Shown here piece after piece: positions 7,214-15,278 of a stretch of DNA of 33,113 nucleotides; the stretch's first letter is position 1; every line of letters starts with the position of its first letter. Position numbers and translations under genes: made by a program. Location of the stretch: assembly GCA_024274875.1 (NCBI GenBank), contig JAJSAH010000014.1, positions 1-33,113 on the forward strand, given 5' to 3'. The notes under the pieces were generated by a model, which was given only the letters and a program-made list of their open reading frames with translations, was not told where the DNA came from and searched no databases. Origin of the DNA: an archaeon (lineage in GTDB: Archaea; Micrarchaeota; Micrarchaeia; CAILAH01).

Positions 7214-8362
7214 TTAATCCCATTCCATGAAAAATTCGCGGATTGAATGTTCGGAAGCGGTGTCTTTAACAGATGTTTCAAAACCAGGCTCATCAACATT
7301 CCATGTGTCAATCATTATGCCAATTAAACGACTGCTGTTAATCGATTTGTTGAACACGTATTCATAGTACTTGGTTCTTTTTCCATGCAGATCGCAGGCA
7401 TCATAATCTTCATACTGCTTGCTCACAATAAGCTCGGATATTGCCCATGAAATGTTGTATTTCTCAGATAATCGCTCAGCTCTTGAAAAAACTTCATCAA
7501 CTCTGCCCCTAAATGCTTCATAATCGCAACCGCCGTTTATCAACACTCCAAAAAAATCCAGTCCTGACACATCTAGCACAGTGAAGTCCCACTCAGTCGC
7601 ATCGCCAATCTGGTAGTAAACCTTTCCATTATATACCTTACGTATTTTTTGGAGCGCGCTGTTTTTGTAACTGTTTATTATCTCAACACGTTCGTTTTCA
7701 GAAACGCTGAATTCCTGCGAATTTATTAAATGATCTGGTTCATTAAGAGAAAAGTATTCTACATTTTCCTCCTCAGCAAACTTTGCGTCATTTATGAGAA
7801 CTTGCTCATACATATCAAAAAAACGATCTAAGTCATTGCGGCTCTTCAATTTAACGCCTTCATTAACGCCCCACGAAGACCATAGGTCAATGCGCATGCC
7901 ATGCTCTTTAGCTGTGCGTATCTCCTCGCGAAGCGAAGAGTAATCATTGGTATGAAGCGGACCGCACGGATCAAAAGAATTTTCGGAATATGTGTAGCAA
8001 ACAAACACATGGTAAGTGTTTGCGCCTAAGCGTTCCTTTATTTGCAGGTTTTCGGAGAGCAATGAATCTGTGCGCTCCCAAGGAGGAACCATGCCATAAT
8101 TTTTGACAAATGCCGATTTTATCTTTGAAGGGTATATCCTCTCTGCATCTGCGCGAACTTGCTCTGAACCTGGAGATTCATGTGCCGAACTTTCTTCCGC
8201 TTCATAAGAATCGTTCCGAACTTCCTGCAATTCGTCCTTTTCCACATCATAAGAGGACTCGTGCTCATCCTCGCGGTTCTGCGAATAATCAAGAAGTGAA
8301 AAAGCAATCAGCAAAAATGCAAGCGCAATCATCAACGCAACCGCAATACGCAACAACTTCAC
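7214..8362 (-). CDS. Membrane-anchored extracellular glycoside-hydrolase-like (TIM barrel) protein
   Basis: About 382 residues from GTG at 8362, which has GGTG six bases before it; GTG at 8371 is an alternative. An N-terminal membrane segment (about 3-25) is followed by a long acidic, Ser-rich linker (27-75) and a globular domain. FSLNEPDH (Glu about 208) and WAISELIVS (Glu about 310) lie 102 residues apart at the ends of predicted strands, the pattern of acid/base and nucleophile Glu in retaining clan GH-A enzymes. The substrate is unknown, and this assignment rests on motifs only. It is last in the operon with the ThyX-like gene, whose stop is 11 bases upstream of the chosen start. It probably acts on a surface or neighbouring-cell polysaccharide. 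Confidence 0.55.
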   Translation of the reverse strand: MKLLRIAVALMIALAFLLIAFSLLDYSQNREDEHESSYDVEKDELQEVRNDSYEAEESSAHESPGSEQVRADAERIYPSKIKSAFVKNYGMVPPWERTDSLLSENLQIKERLGANTYHVFVCYTYSENSFDPCGPLHTNDYSSLREEIRTAKEHGMRIDLWSSWGVNEGVKLKSRNDLDRFFDMYEQVLINDAKFAEEENVEYFSLNEPDHLINSQEFSVSENERVEIINSYKNSALQKIRKVYNGKVYYQIGDATEWDFTVLDVSGLDFFGVLINGGCDYEAFRGRVDEVFSRAERLSEKYNISWAISELIVSKQYEDYDACDLHGKRTKYYEYVFNKSINSSRLIGIMIDTWNVDEPGFETSVKDTASEHSIREFFMEWD

Positions 8363-8373
8363 ACTAAGCACCT

Positions 8374-9960
8374 TTAACGGCCCGCTCTTTTCATCTTTTC
8401 ATCGATCCTTTTCTCTGATTCAAGACGCTCAAAATCATAATCATTCATATCTACGAACTTCATCCATTCTGCCAACTGCGGATGAACCGATTTTATCTGA
8501 TAGTGCATCTGCTGCGCAATTACTCTATAATCAGGGTGACCTTGACGGGCGCTGCGCAGCTCAATCAAATGGTATGCCTCCCTTAAATTCATGCGCATAT
8601 ACCACCTAACCCTGTAAGCGAAAGGAACAACGTACTGGGCATGCTCGCGAGAAACGGTGAACAATTCTCTAAATACTTGGTCGGCATACTTCATTGCTTC
8701 ATCGAATTCACCAACATAACCTGCATTAACTATGTCATTTGGAACATCATACCCGTTGAATGTGGTCAAAAGCTGCCTTTCCTGAGTTAAAATCCTATGC
8801 CTGTGCAAATCCCTGTACGCACCAAAATTTGCGCACATCTCAAACAAGTACTGCGTATTTTCAAATGCCCTCCCTGGCCTGTGCCTTCTGTTTTTGCGGT
8901 TGCCAACATAATTAGCAATCACATCGCGTTTCTCCGCATCGCTCATCCTGCTAACGCATTCCAATGCTTCATCGTAAGATTTGCCAGTTGCGGCGAATAA
9001 TATGGAAGAGACAATTTTATCAACACCATTTTGATCAAATTCAACAAGCTTAACATATGAAGAATCAATTGCTTCACTTGATGGGGCATACGCGGGAAAC
9101 CTTACGCTGTTGCAGTACTCTACAGCTTGATCGCCATACTTTGAAAATGAGCGTTTTATAAATACTGGAAAAACCTTGTTAAGCTCATCATGCATCTGTT
9201 TACCTAAATCATTTATTTCACCTAAATTGGATGCGCGCATCTTAGTGATTAAATACTCAAATGCACGGCCATTTCCGAACAGCCCAACATTAGTAAGAGT
9301 AGATGCAGGCAAAAGACCCCTAAGCGAATCGCATACTTTTGCCTTTATGATTGATTTGTGCGCGCGATCCGATACATTCTCATCTTTTGGGAATTTTTCA
9401 TCAAAATATGCAGACATGGGCTCCATAAGCTTAGTGTATGTATCAAACAGGAGGTTGCATGCAGATTCATACTCATCTCCTAACCTTGAATTCAGTATAA
9501 GATCATCTCTATAGAATTTGTATTTTCCGTCAACCTTCTCATTAAAGTACACATATCTGCTGGATTTCTCCAGCGGGGATATGCCAATCCTGCGGTCTTC
9601 GATAAATTTTGTCGCAAGATTGCTTATGTTCTCAAGCGCTAAATGCGCTCCGCCAAGCTCAGCAACTGAATCATCTCCGTATTGTATCAATACGCGCTCG
9701 TAAAATTTCTCAGCCTTGCCAATCTCCAGCAATGCATCGCTATGCGCTTCTCCCAATAAGCTCTTAACATGGATTTCAGTGCCATGCACGAATTCATCTA
9801 ACAACAGGCGCTTCAAACTCTTCGGAGACCTGCTGTATCTTGAAAACAAAGTGCCCTTAACTACATCAGGCAGGTTGAGCAAAGCAAAAACATCCGAATC
9901 GACATTAGTGCAAAATTTGCCCAGGAGTTGCTTCTCTTGATCAGTAAATTGGTCCGGCAT
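8374..9960 (-). CDS. Tandem ThyX-like protein (flavin-dependent thymidylate synthase family, two domains)
   Basis: 528 residues, about twice a normal ThyX subunit. The first half has YGDDSVAELGG, then ATKFIEDRRIGISPLEKSSR, matching the ThyX signature RHRxxSxNExSxRY with DRR in place of RHR. The second half repeats the fold: FGAYRDLHRHRILTQERQL and further on ELRSARQGHPDYR. Thus RHR is intact in one copy and the Ser/Glu/Ser-Arg-Tyr part in the other, so the two copies could share one active site. Canonical ThyX makes dTMP from dUMP with FAD and folate; whether this protein does is not shown. Start ATG has GGTG exactly five bases upstream and lies eight bases after the GGT gene. Confidence 0.7.
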   Translation of the reverse strand: MPDQFTDQEKQLLGKFCTNVDSDVFALLNLPDVVKGTLFSRYSRSPKSLKRLLLDEFVHGTEIHVKSLLGEAHSDALLEIGKAEKFYERVLIQYGDDSVAELGGAHLALENISNLATKFIEDRRIGISPLEKSSRYVYFNEKVDGKYKFYRDDLILNSRLGDEYESACNLLFDTYTKLMEPMSAYFDEKFPKDENVSDRAHKSIIKAKVCDSLRGLLPASTLTNVGLFGNGRAFEYLITKMRASNLGEINDLGKQMHDELNKVFPVFIKRSFSKYGDQAVEYCNSVRFPAYAPSSEAIDSSYVKLVEFDQNGVDKIVSSILFAATGKSYDEALECVSRMSDAEKRDVIANYVGNRKNRRHRPGRAFENTQYLFEMCANFGAYRDLHRHRILTQERQLLTTFNGYDVPNDIVNAGYVGEFDEAMKYADQVFRELFTVSREHAQYVVPFAYRVRWYMRMNLREAYHLIELRSARQGHPDYRVIAQQMHYQIKSVHPQLAEWMKFVDMNDYDFERLESEKRIDEKMKRAGR

Positions 9961-9968
9961 TAAAACAC

Positions 9969-11489
9969 CTATTCAGATATGAAATGCCCGCCTCTGCGCG
10001 CGTCCCCAAACCCTTTTCCTCTGCTGTCGACTGCATTAACTCCGCCAAAATACACTCCCTTGCTCTTCCACACATTGCACTCAAACCCATTTACATTGGC
10101 AATCTCTGATGCATCAAACCCGGGTTCAATCTGCAACTTGCCCTCAGCAAAATGAATGCGCGGGCTTTCTATGGCAAGACGCAGATTCATATCATACACT
10201 ACATAATTTACAATCACTTCAAATATCATAGGAGGAATGCGATCTATGCCGCCAGTTCCGAGAACTAGTTCAACATCGCGCTTTGAATCCAATACCATTG
10301 TCGGGCACATCATGGAAATCAATCGCTCGCCAGCAGAAAATCTGTGAATGCCTTTCACATAATAATCGCTTTCGCCGAGCATATTGTTCAAATGCACACC
10401 TGTATCGTTCAGCATTATGCCGCTGCCTTCACCGTTCGTTGTAGTCATGCTTATTGCATTCCCATCCTTATCGAGCACGCTTACATGTGTGGTATTCCCC
10501 AAAAACCGCTCATTTGCATAATATGAAGAAAGCAGTTCCTTGCGGAGAGATTCAATAGATTCAGGAGACAGCAGCGACTTCCAAGACCCATCATAAAATG
10601 ATTTGATCATTGAAGATGAGCGCACTTCAAATCCCTTCCTGAGCACGCTCCCTATCGCGGTTATATAGTCCGCGCTCCCATGTTTAATTGCCTTCAAAGT
10701 AAATGCATCTGAAAGCTGAAGGTATAATGACAAAAGAAACCCGCCTGCTGACGTCGGAGGAGGCGAGCAGACCGAATGGCCGTAATACTCAGTAATTATG
10801 GGGTCGCGCTCAATAACTTCATAATCGTTAATATCTTTTTTAGCAAGCGATGTATCGTTGCGCTCAATGAACGTATGCATCTCGCTGATATATGCATCTA
10901 ACCCATTCTCAGCAAAAGATTTCATGAATTCAGCAAGCCTGTGGTTATACATAACTTGCCCTTCCATTGGTGGCGCGCCGTCCATGCAATACACTCTTTG
11001 CACATCATCAGAATACATGAACACTTCGCCCAACATGCGCATTATGTTGGATTGCATTGCATTCACCTTTACGCCATTCTCTGCAAGGCGAACTGCTGGC
11101 GCAATTATTTCGGACATATCAAGATTGCCGTATTTCTCATGGAGCGCCGCTATTCCGTTCATATTGCCAGGAACTGCAATAGATTTATGCCCTACTGGAA
11201 ACGATTGCTTTACCCCTCCAAAATCAACAATCACTTCATCCATCTCCCTGCTGGCCACACCCTTGCTGGTGTACGAAGAAAAGAAATCGTAAGATTTAAC
11301 GCTGTCGCCAATTTTTACAACAGCATAACCTGAGCCCCCAATGCTTGTCAGCGCAGGCTCAACAACAAATGATGCAAAAAGAGCCGAAAGAGCAGCATCA
11401 ACTGCATTCCCGCCTTTCTTCAGCGCATGCATGGCTGAAGTGCATACTTCTTTATGCCCACCAGCGACTGCCCCATAGCGAAGATCCAT
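9969..11489 (-). CDS. ggt: Gamma-glutamyltranspeptidase family protein, no signal peptide
   Basis: 506 residues with the full N-terminal nucleophile hydrolase architecture. The N-terminus has ALKKGGNAVDAALSA and GGSGYAVV; the autocleavage site and nucleophile are at GNTTHVSVLDKDGNAIS (first Thr about residue 333); SPPPTSAGG and GTGGIDRIPP line the gamma-glutamyl pocket. The family cleaves or transfers gamma-glutamyl groups, as from glutathione. No secretion signal is visible, so it is probably cytosolic. The frame continues to ATG 11522, but ATG at 11489 begins the conserved sequence and lies 26 bases after a TATA-like element. It is first gene of an operon with the ThyX-like and hydrolase-like genes. 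Confidence 0.88.
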   Translation of the reverse strand: MDLRYGAVAGGHKEVCTSAMHALKKGGNAVDAALSALFASFVVEPALTSIGGSGYAVVKIGDSVKSYDFFSSYTSKGVASREMDEVIVDFGGVKQSFPVGHKSIAVPGNMNGIAALHEKYGNLDMSEIIAPAVRLAENGVKVNAMQSNIMRMLGEVFMYSDDVQRVYCMDGAPPMEGQVMYNHRLAEFMKSFAENGLDAYISEMHTFIERNDTSLAKKDINDYEVIERDPIITEYYGHSVCSPPPTSAGGFLLSLYLQLSDAFTLKAIKHGSADYITAIGSVLRKGFEVRSSSMIKSFYDGSWKSLLSPESIESLRKELLSSYYANERFLGNTTHVSVLDKDGNAISMTTTNGEGSGIMLNDTGVHLNNMLGESDYYVKGIHRFSAGERLISMMCPTMVLDSKRDVELVLGTGGIDRIPPMIFEVIVNYVVYDMNLRLAIESPRIHFAEGKLQIEPGFDASEIANVNGFECNVWKSKGVYFGGVNAVDSRGKGFGDARRGGHFISE

Positions 11490-11510
11490 GAAACTATTTA
11501 AATGCACAAG

Positions 11511-11520
11511 GATTAAAAAC
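11511..11520. promoter_or_regulatory. TATA-like element between ggt and serS
   Basis: GATTAAAAAC lies in a 50-base divergent gap, centred 26 bases from the ggt ATG (11489) and 25 from the serS ATG (11540). It could serve both genes. A second A/T stretch at 11495-11503 (ATTTAAATG) could serve serS if that transcript has a leader carrying its GGTG site (11531-11534). Confidence 0.45.
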
Positions 11521-11539
11521 ATTTGAAACTGGTGAAAAT

Positions 11540-12805
11540 ATGCTGAGCATGGAGATGTTTAGAACAAACCCTCAAGCGATTGCTGACAGCGAAAAAAGAA
11601 GGTTTAAGGACCCATCAAAAGTTGATGAGGTTGTTAAGTATGATAAAGAATGGAGATCTCTCCTTAAGCAAATCGAACAGATGAGGAAGCAGAGAAATGA
11701 AGTGTCAGTGAAGATAAGCGTGCTGAAAAAAGAGGGAAAAAGCGCTGAAGATGCCATACAAAAAATGAGAGAGCTCGGAAAACAGATTGAGGAAATGGAA
11801 AAACAATGCAACGAACTCCTAAAAAAGAGAGATGAGATAAGATACACCATAGGAAACATACTTCACAAAGATGTTCCTGTGGCAGAAGATGAATCTGGCA
11901 ATAAAGAAATCCGAAAATGGGGCAGTGCTGGTAAAAAGCCGTTTAAAGTGAAAAGCCATGTGGACCTGCTCGTCGAAAGAGATTTGGTTGATTTAGAGAG
12001 AGCGGCAAATGTCAGCGGAGCAAGGTTTTATTATCTCAAGAATGATCTGGTGAAACTCAACTTTGCTCTAATCAACTATGCGATGGACATTCTAATAAAA
12101 AAGGGGTTCACTCCGATGCATACGCCTTTTCTACTGCGCCATAAATATATGAAAAGAGCTGCTGAGCTTGGAGATTTCGAGGAAACGCTGTATAAAATAG
12201 AAGATGAAGATATATTCCTTATCGCAACTTCCGAGCAGACGCTTGCGGCATACCATGCGGACGAGTTAATTAATGAAAATGATTTTCCAAAGATGTATGC
12301 AGGATTCTCAACAAATTTCAGAAAAGAAGCTGGAGCGCATGGAAAGGATACGAAAGGCATTTTCAGAGTGCATCAGTTTGATAAGGTGGAGCAGTATGTG
12401 TACTGCCTCCCTGAACACAGTTGGGAATGGCACGAAAAACTGGTAAGGATAAGTGAAGAAATCATGCAGGGACTTGAGCTGCCGTACAGAGTGGTTGATA
12501 TAGCAAGCGGGGATATGAACGACAGCGCAGCCAGAAAGTATGATATAGAAGCATGGATGCCGGCGCAAAACACATACAGAGAACTTATATCATGCTCAAA
12601 CACTACTGATTATCAAGCGCGCAAAATGAGAGTGAGAGTGCTCAGAAAGAACGGAAAGAAAGAGATTGCGCATACGCTCAACTCAACAGGGATCGCAACT
12701 GAACGGGCAATCGTTGCAATAGTCGAAAACCATCAAGATGAGGAAGGCAATATACGAATTCCTAAGGCGCTGAGAGAGTATTTCAACGGAAAAGAACAAA
12801 TATAA
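11540..12805 (+). CDS. serS: Seryl-tRNA synthetase
   Basis: 421 residues, typical length for the common (bacterial/eukaryal-like) SerRS. The N-terminal antiparallel coiled coil (about 28-105), which grips the tRNA-Ser long arm, is followed by a class II catalytic core. Motif 2 is FSTNFRKEAGAHGKDTKGIF (about 256-275) and motif 3 is NSTGIATERAIVAIVENHQ (about 380-398). It charges tRNA-Ser. GGTG lies five bases before the ATG. No missing key parts. Confidence 0.96.
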   Translation: MLSMEMFRTNPQAIADSEKRRFKDPSKVDEVVKYDKEWRSLLKQIEQMRKQRNEVSVKISVLKKEGKSAEDAIQKMRELGKQIEEMEKQCNELLKKRDEIRYTIGNILHKDVPVAEDESGNKEIRKWGSAGKKPFKVKSHVDLLVERDLVDLERAANVSGARFYYLKNDLVKLNFALINYAMDILIKKGFTPMHTPFLLRHKYMKRAAELGDFEETLYKIEDEDIFLIATSEQTLAAYHADELINENDFPKMYAGFSTNFRKEAGAHGKDTKGIFRVHQFDKVEQYVYCLPEHSWEWHEKLVRISEEIMQGLELPYRVVDIASGDMNDSAARKYDIEAWMPAQNTYRELISCSNTTDYQARKMRVRVLRKNGKKEIAHTLNSTGIATERAIVAIVENHQDEEGNIRIPKALREYFNGKEQI

Positions 12806-12837
12806 AGATTGCGGATAAGCATATAATAGGTGAAATG

Positions 12838-13242
12838 ATGAAATGGGAGACTATTGCGGAGTTTTCGTTTATCTGCGGAGTTCTGCTTGCATTCATTGTA
12901 GGAACTATGCATTCCGGGAACGAAAATTCATACAATTTGCTTATGGTGCTGGGCAGCATAGTAGGGCTTATAAACATATTCGACACGGAACTGGGAAGAT
13001 TTACTAACGCGCTGGTCGTAATAATTATATCTGCGATAGCATTTATTGTGCTTGGTTGGGTGAGCTCAAACCCGATGCTCATATTCTTCAAGGACCTGTC
13101 TATGGCAATCGCGCTGTTCACTGCCCCAGTTGCGTTCATAGGGGCAATCAAAGAGGTATACAACATAATGATTGAGTACAAGAACAAGAAAAACAAAACC
13201 AGGCACAGCAAGAAAAGGGTGTCAAGGAAGAAGAGAAGATAA
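12838..13242 (+). CDS. Small four-helix membrane protein of unknown function
   Basis: 134 residues from ATG 12838, which has GGTG five bases before it; an adjacent ATG at 12835 is only two bases away. Four hydrophobic segments are visible (about 8-23, 34-48, 59-77 and 86-106). They are followed by a strongly basic cytoplasmic tail rich in Lys and Arg (KNKTRHSKKRVSRKKRR). I do not recognise a named family. It follows serS by 32 bases and may be co-transcribed. The basic tail suggests nucleic-acid or acidic-lipid contact, but that is a guess. Its 3' end overlaps ksgA on the other strand by 21 bases. Confidence 0.6.
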   Translation: MKWETIAEFSFICGVLLAFIVGTMHSGNENSYNLLMVLGSIVGLINIFDTELGRFTNALVVIIISAIAFIVLGWVSSNPMLIFFKDLSMAIALFTAPVAFIGAIKEVYNIMIEYKNKKNKTRHSKKRVSRKKRR

Positions 13243-13989
13243 TTTTTTACCTAATTTTATTATTTGGGCTTCATCTAATTCAAACACTCTCTTTGAACAG
13301 TCCATCCCTAATTCCCTGCATAAATCCTCCGCGCTGGAGTTCAAACTCTTCTGCTTAATGATTAGGTTTAGCGTTGCTCTAATAGATTTCAGCCTGTACT
13401 GAAATAGGTTTGTTATGAATTCTTCAACCGAAAGGTCAAGCCTGCGCGCGTTCCTAATAGAAATCTCCATAAGAGTCGAATCAACTTTAGGCATTGGGGA
13501 AAACATCGACCTGGAGATGTTAAACACCCTCTTTATGTTAAAATAATATGATGCAAAAAATGACATGCGCGAACGCTTATTGCCTTTAGCGATGAGTTTT
13601 GCGGCAAACTCTTTCTGGTACATGATGTATGCGCGCTTAAATTTCCAATCCAACAACCTGAATGTGATCTGAGAGGATATGTAATATGGTATGTTGCCTA
13701 TTATATAATCAACCTCTAAACTGCCAGGAGGAACATCAAGAAAATCAGCGTTTATAATATGAACATGCGGATTGCAAGAAAACTTAGCGCGCAAAAGCTC
13801 TGCGTATTCTATATCCTTCTCAACTATGTGCAATTCAGATGCCCTGCGCGCAAGCCGTTCAGACAACCTGCCGTCTCCGCCACCAATCTCTAAAACCTTG
13901 CTCCCAACAGGAATCAAAACAGCTTCAGCATTAAGAACATTGGAGTTGGATAAAAAATGCTGCCCAAGATGTTTCTTTCGGCGCATCAT
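13222..13989 (-). CDS. ksgA: 16S rRNA dimethyladenosine transferase KsgA/RsmA
   Basis: 255 residues. It has the family start KKHLGQHFLSN, the SAM motif VLEIGGGDGRLSERL (32-46), the acidic SAM contact IVEKDIEYAELL and catalytic motif IV NIPYY (99-103), where NLPYY/NIPYN is usual. It dimethylates two adjacent adenosines near the 3' end of 16S rRNA as a late check of small-subunit assembly. It is last gene of the L21e-rpo4-DUF655-ksgA operon; its ATG overlaps the DUF655 stop as ATGA, so translation is coupled. Confidence 0.95.
   Translation of the reverse strand: MMRRKKHLGQHFLSNSNVLNAEAVLIPVGSKVLEIGGGDGRLSERLARRASELHIVEKDIEYAELLRAKFSCNPHVHIINADFLDVPPGSLEVDYIIGNIPYYISSQITFRLLDWKFKRAYIMYQKEFAAKLIAKGNKRSRMSFFASYYFNIKRVFNISRSMFSPMPKVDSTLMEISIRNARRLDLSVEEFITNLFQYRLKSIRATLNLIIKQKSLNSSAEDLCRELGMDCSKRVFELDEAQIIKLGKKLSSLLP
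13243..13248 (+). terminator. T-run terminator after the serS unit
   Basis: Six T residues directly follow the stop codon of the plus-strand membrane protein, the pattern archaeal RNA polymerase uses for intrinsic termination. They lie inside the 3' end of the convergent ksgA gene. Confidence 0.4.
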
Positions 13990-14561
13990 CTATACCTTGA
14001 AGGCCTAACAAATAAGTAATACTTGGACCCATGCAACTCTTCCTCTATCCTCTGGGCAAGGAAATCAATTAGCTTTGTTATGCGTATGCGCTTCTCGATG
14101 TCCGCAAAACTCTCAAAAGGCCTCTTCCCTCTCTCTTCAAGAATTGCATTCATAGTCCTTTTTCCGATGCCAGGAAGCAGTTCTAATTGGTGCAAGCGTA
14201 TGTTAACAGGGCCGCACCTATTAAAGAAATCTATGAATTCCTGCTCCCTCTTGCGTATGATATTCGAAATTACATCTCTCAAACTGCTTTTTGAAGCAGA
14301 TGTAAGGTCTGCAAACGAGACCCTACCCCTAATACTCCCAATCTTTTCTCTTTCATCCTTGCCAACATACACTCTCTCACCGATTGAAAAGTTGGCGCCC
14401 ATCTTTGGGTATGCTTCAAGCAGAGTGAAGAACTTCTCTCCAATAAGCTGAACAACTGGCTGCCTGCGCGGATCGCTCGATTTGCCATACGGCAGGAAAT
14501 CCAGCACGTATGCGTATTCTTCCATCTGCTTCTCCCTAAAGGGGCGTTCTCTTCTCTGCAA
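13986..14561 (-). CDS. DUF655 family protein with helix-hairpin-helix
   Basis: 191 residues of the archaeal DUF655 family. An N-terminal OB-like part (EEYAYVLDFLPYGKSSDPRR onward) is followed by a helix-hairpin-helix segment LHQLELLPGIGKRTMNAIL and a second helical repeat. It is a predicted RNA- or DNA-binding protein kept next to ksgA and rpo4 in many archaea; its biochemical role is not established. The start is TTG at 14561, supported by GGTG exactly five bases upstream and by the lack of an earlier in-frame start close to the rpo4 end. Confidence 0.88.
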   Translation of the reverse strand: MQRRERPFREKQMEEYAYVLDFLPYGKSSDPRRQPVVQLIGEKFFTLLEAYPKMGANFSIGERVYVGKDEREKIGSIRGRVSFADLTSASKSSLRDVISNIIRKREQEFIDFFNRCGPVNIRLHQLELLPGIGKRTMNAILEERGKRPFESFADIEKRIRITKLIDFLAQRIEEELHGSKYYLFVRPSRYR

Positions 14562-14572
14562 AAAATCACCTA

Positions 14573-14905
14573 TTACAAATTAGAAATTATACCTAAAAGC
14601 TCTTTAATCTGAGCATTAGTCAAATCGCGCTTCTCCTGCTGAAAAATCAATGCAACTTCTTCTTCCGTCTTAGGAACTAAATCGACCAGCTTAACAGCCA
14701 TTGCCTCTGAAACATAAGGGAGCTCAATAAGTTTGCCTATCAATTCCTTCGATTTCTCATAGCTTAGATTAGAGTGCTTCACGGCATATTCCAATGCTTT
14801 TTTCTGCTCAAAACCTAGCTCGCCGTCTTTCTCCCTTTCGCTGAGTATCTTTGAAACTTCTGCAAGGCACACTACTCTGCTATCCCTTATCTCCTTGCCA
14901 AACAT
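14573..14905 (-). CDS. rpoF: RNA polymerase subunit Rpo4 (RpoF)
   Basis: 110 residues, the size of archaeal Rpo4/RPB4. Marks are a beta-strand start (DSRVVCLAEVSKIL), a helical KKALEYAVKHS region and the HRDC-like C-terminal half with DLVPKTEEEVALIF and IKELLGII. With Rpo7 it forms the polymerase stalk that contacts nascent RNA and TFE. ATG at 14905 is chosen because GGTG lies five bases before it; GTG at 14911 would remove that spacing. It begins two bases after the L21e stop. Confidence 0.92.
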   Translation of the reverse strand: MFGKEIRDSRVVCLAEVSKILSEREKDGELGFEQKKALEYAVKHSNLSYEKSKELIGKLIELPYVSEAMAVKLVDLVPKTEEEVALIFQQEKRDLTNAQIKELLGIISNL

Positions 14906-14907
14906 AT

Positions 14908-15183
14908 TCACACCTTCTCCAAATGAACAGAGCCGGATATTAAAATCTTCTCTGCATTCCCATCTCTTATTTTAACCCTGTATGACCTGCCCTGCTTGCC
15001 AACAATCACTCCATGCCTGCCCCTGTACCTGGGGTGCGGCATGCCTGAGTGGCCTGGCTTCAAGCTTATAACTACTCTGTCTCCCTCGTTGAACTGCTTA
15101 AAGATAGCTGTCACGCCAAGCTTCTTTGCAGATTTAAGCTTTCTTGTATACGACGAATATGTGCCACGAGACCTCTTAACCAT
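14908..15183 (-). CDS. rpl21e: Ribosomal protein L21e
   Basis: 91 residues, basic. It matches L21e along its length: RSRGTYSSYTRKLKSAKK start, then FNEGDRVVISLKPGHSGMPH and RYRGRHGVIVGKQGRSYRV. It is a large-subunit protein and the first gene of the operon with rpo4, DUF655 and ksgA, an order kept in many archaea. Divergent from the TBP gene. Confidence 0.96.
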   Translation of the reverse strand: MVKRSRGTYSSYTRKLKSAKKLGVTAIFKQFNEGDRVVISLKPGHSGMPHPRYRGRHGVIVGKQGRSYRVKIRDGNAEKILISGSVHLEKV

Positions 15184-15224
15184 GCTAACAACCCTTATAC
15201 CTAATCATAGTTAGCGTGAAATAC

Positions 15225-15234
15225 ATTTTTAAAG
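15225..15234. promoter_or_regulatory. TATA-like element midway between rpl21e and the TBP gene
   Basis: ATTTTTAAAG lies in the middle of the 95-base divergent gap, 47 bases from the rpl21e ATG and 49 from the TBP ATG. Both genes would have short leaders; the TBP leader would carry AAGGTG at 15268-15273. A second stretch, ATTTAAAAAG at 15261-15270, is too close to the TBP start to serve it. Confidence 0.45.
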
Positions 15235-15278
15235 TTATTTAGCCAATCATTTTACAGAAGATTTAAAAAGGTGTTAAT

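Noticed and set aside
10858-11333. Two long plus-strand frames inside the GGT-family gene
   Set aside because: They are mirror frames of a gene with clear catalytic motifs on the minus strand.
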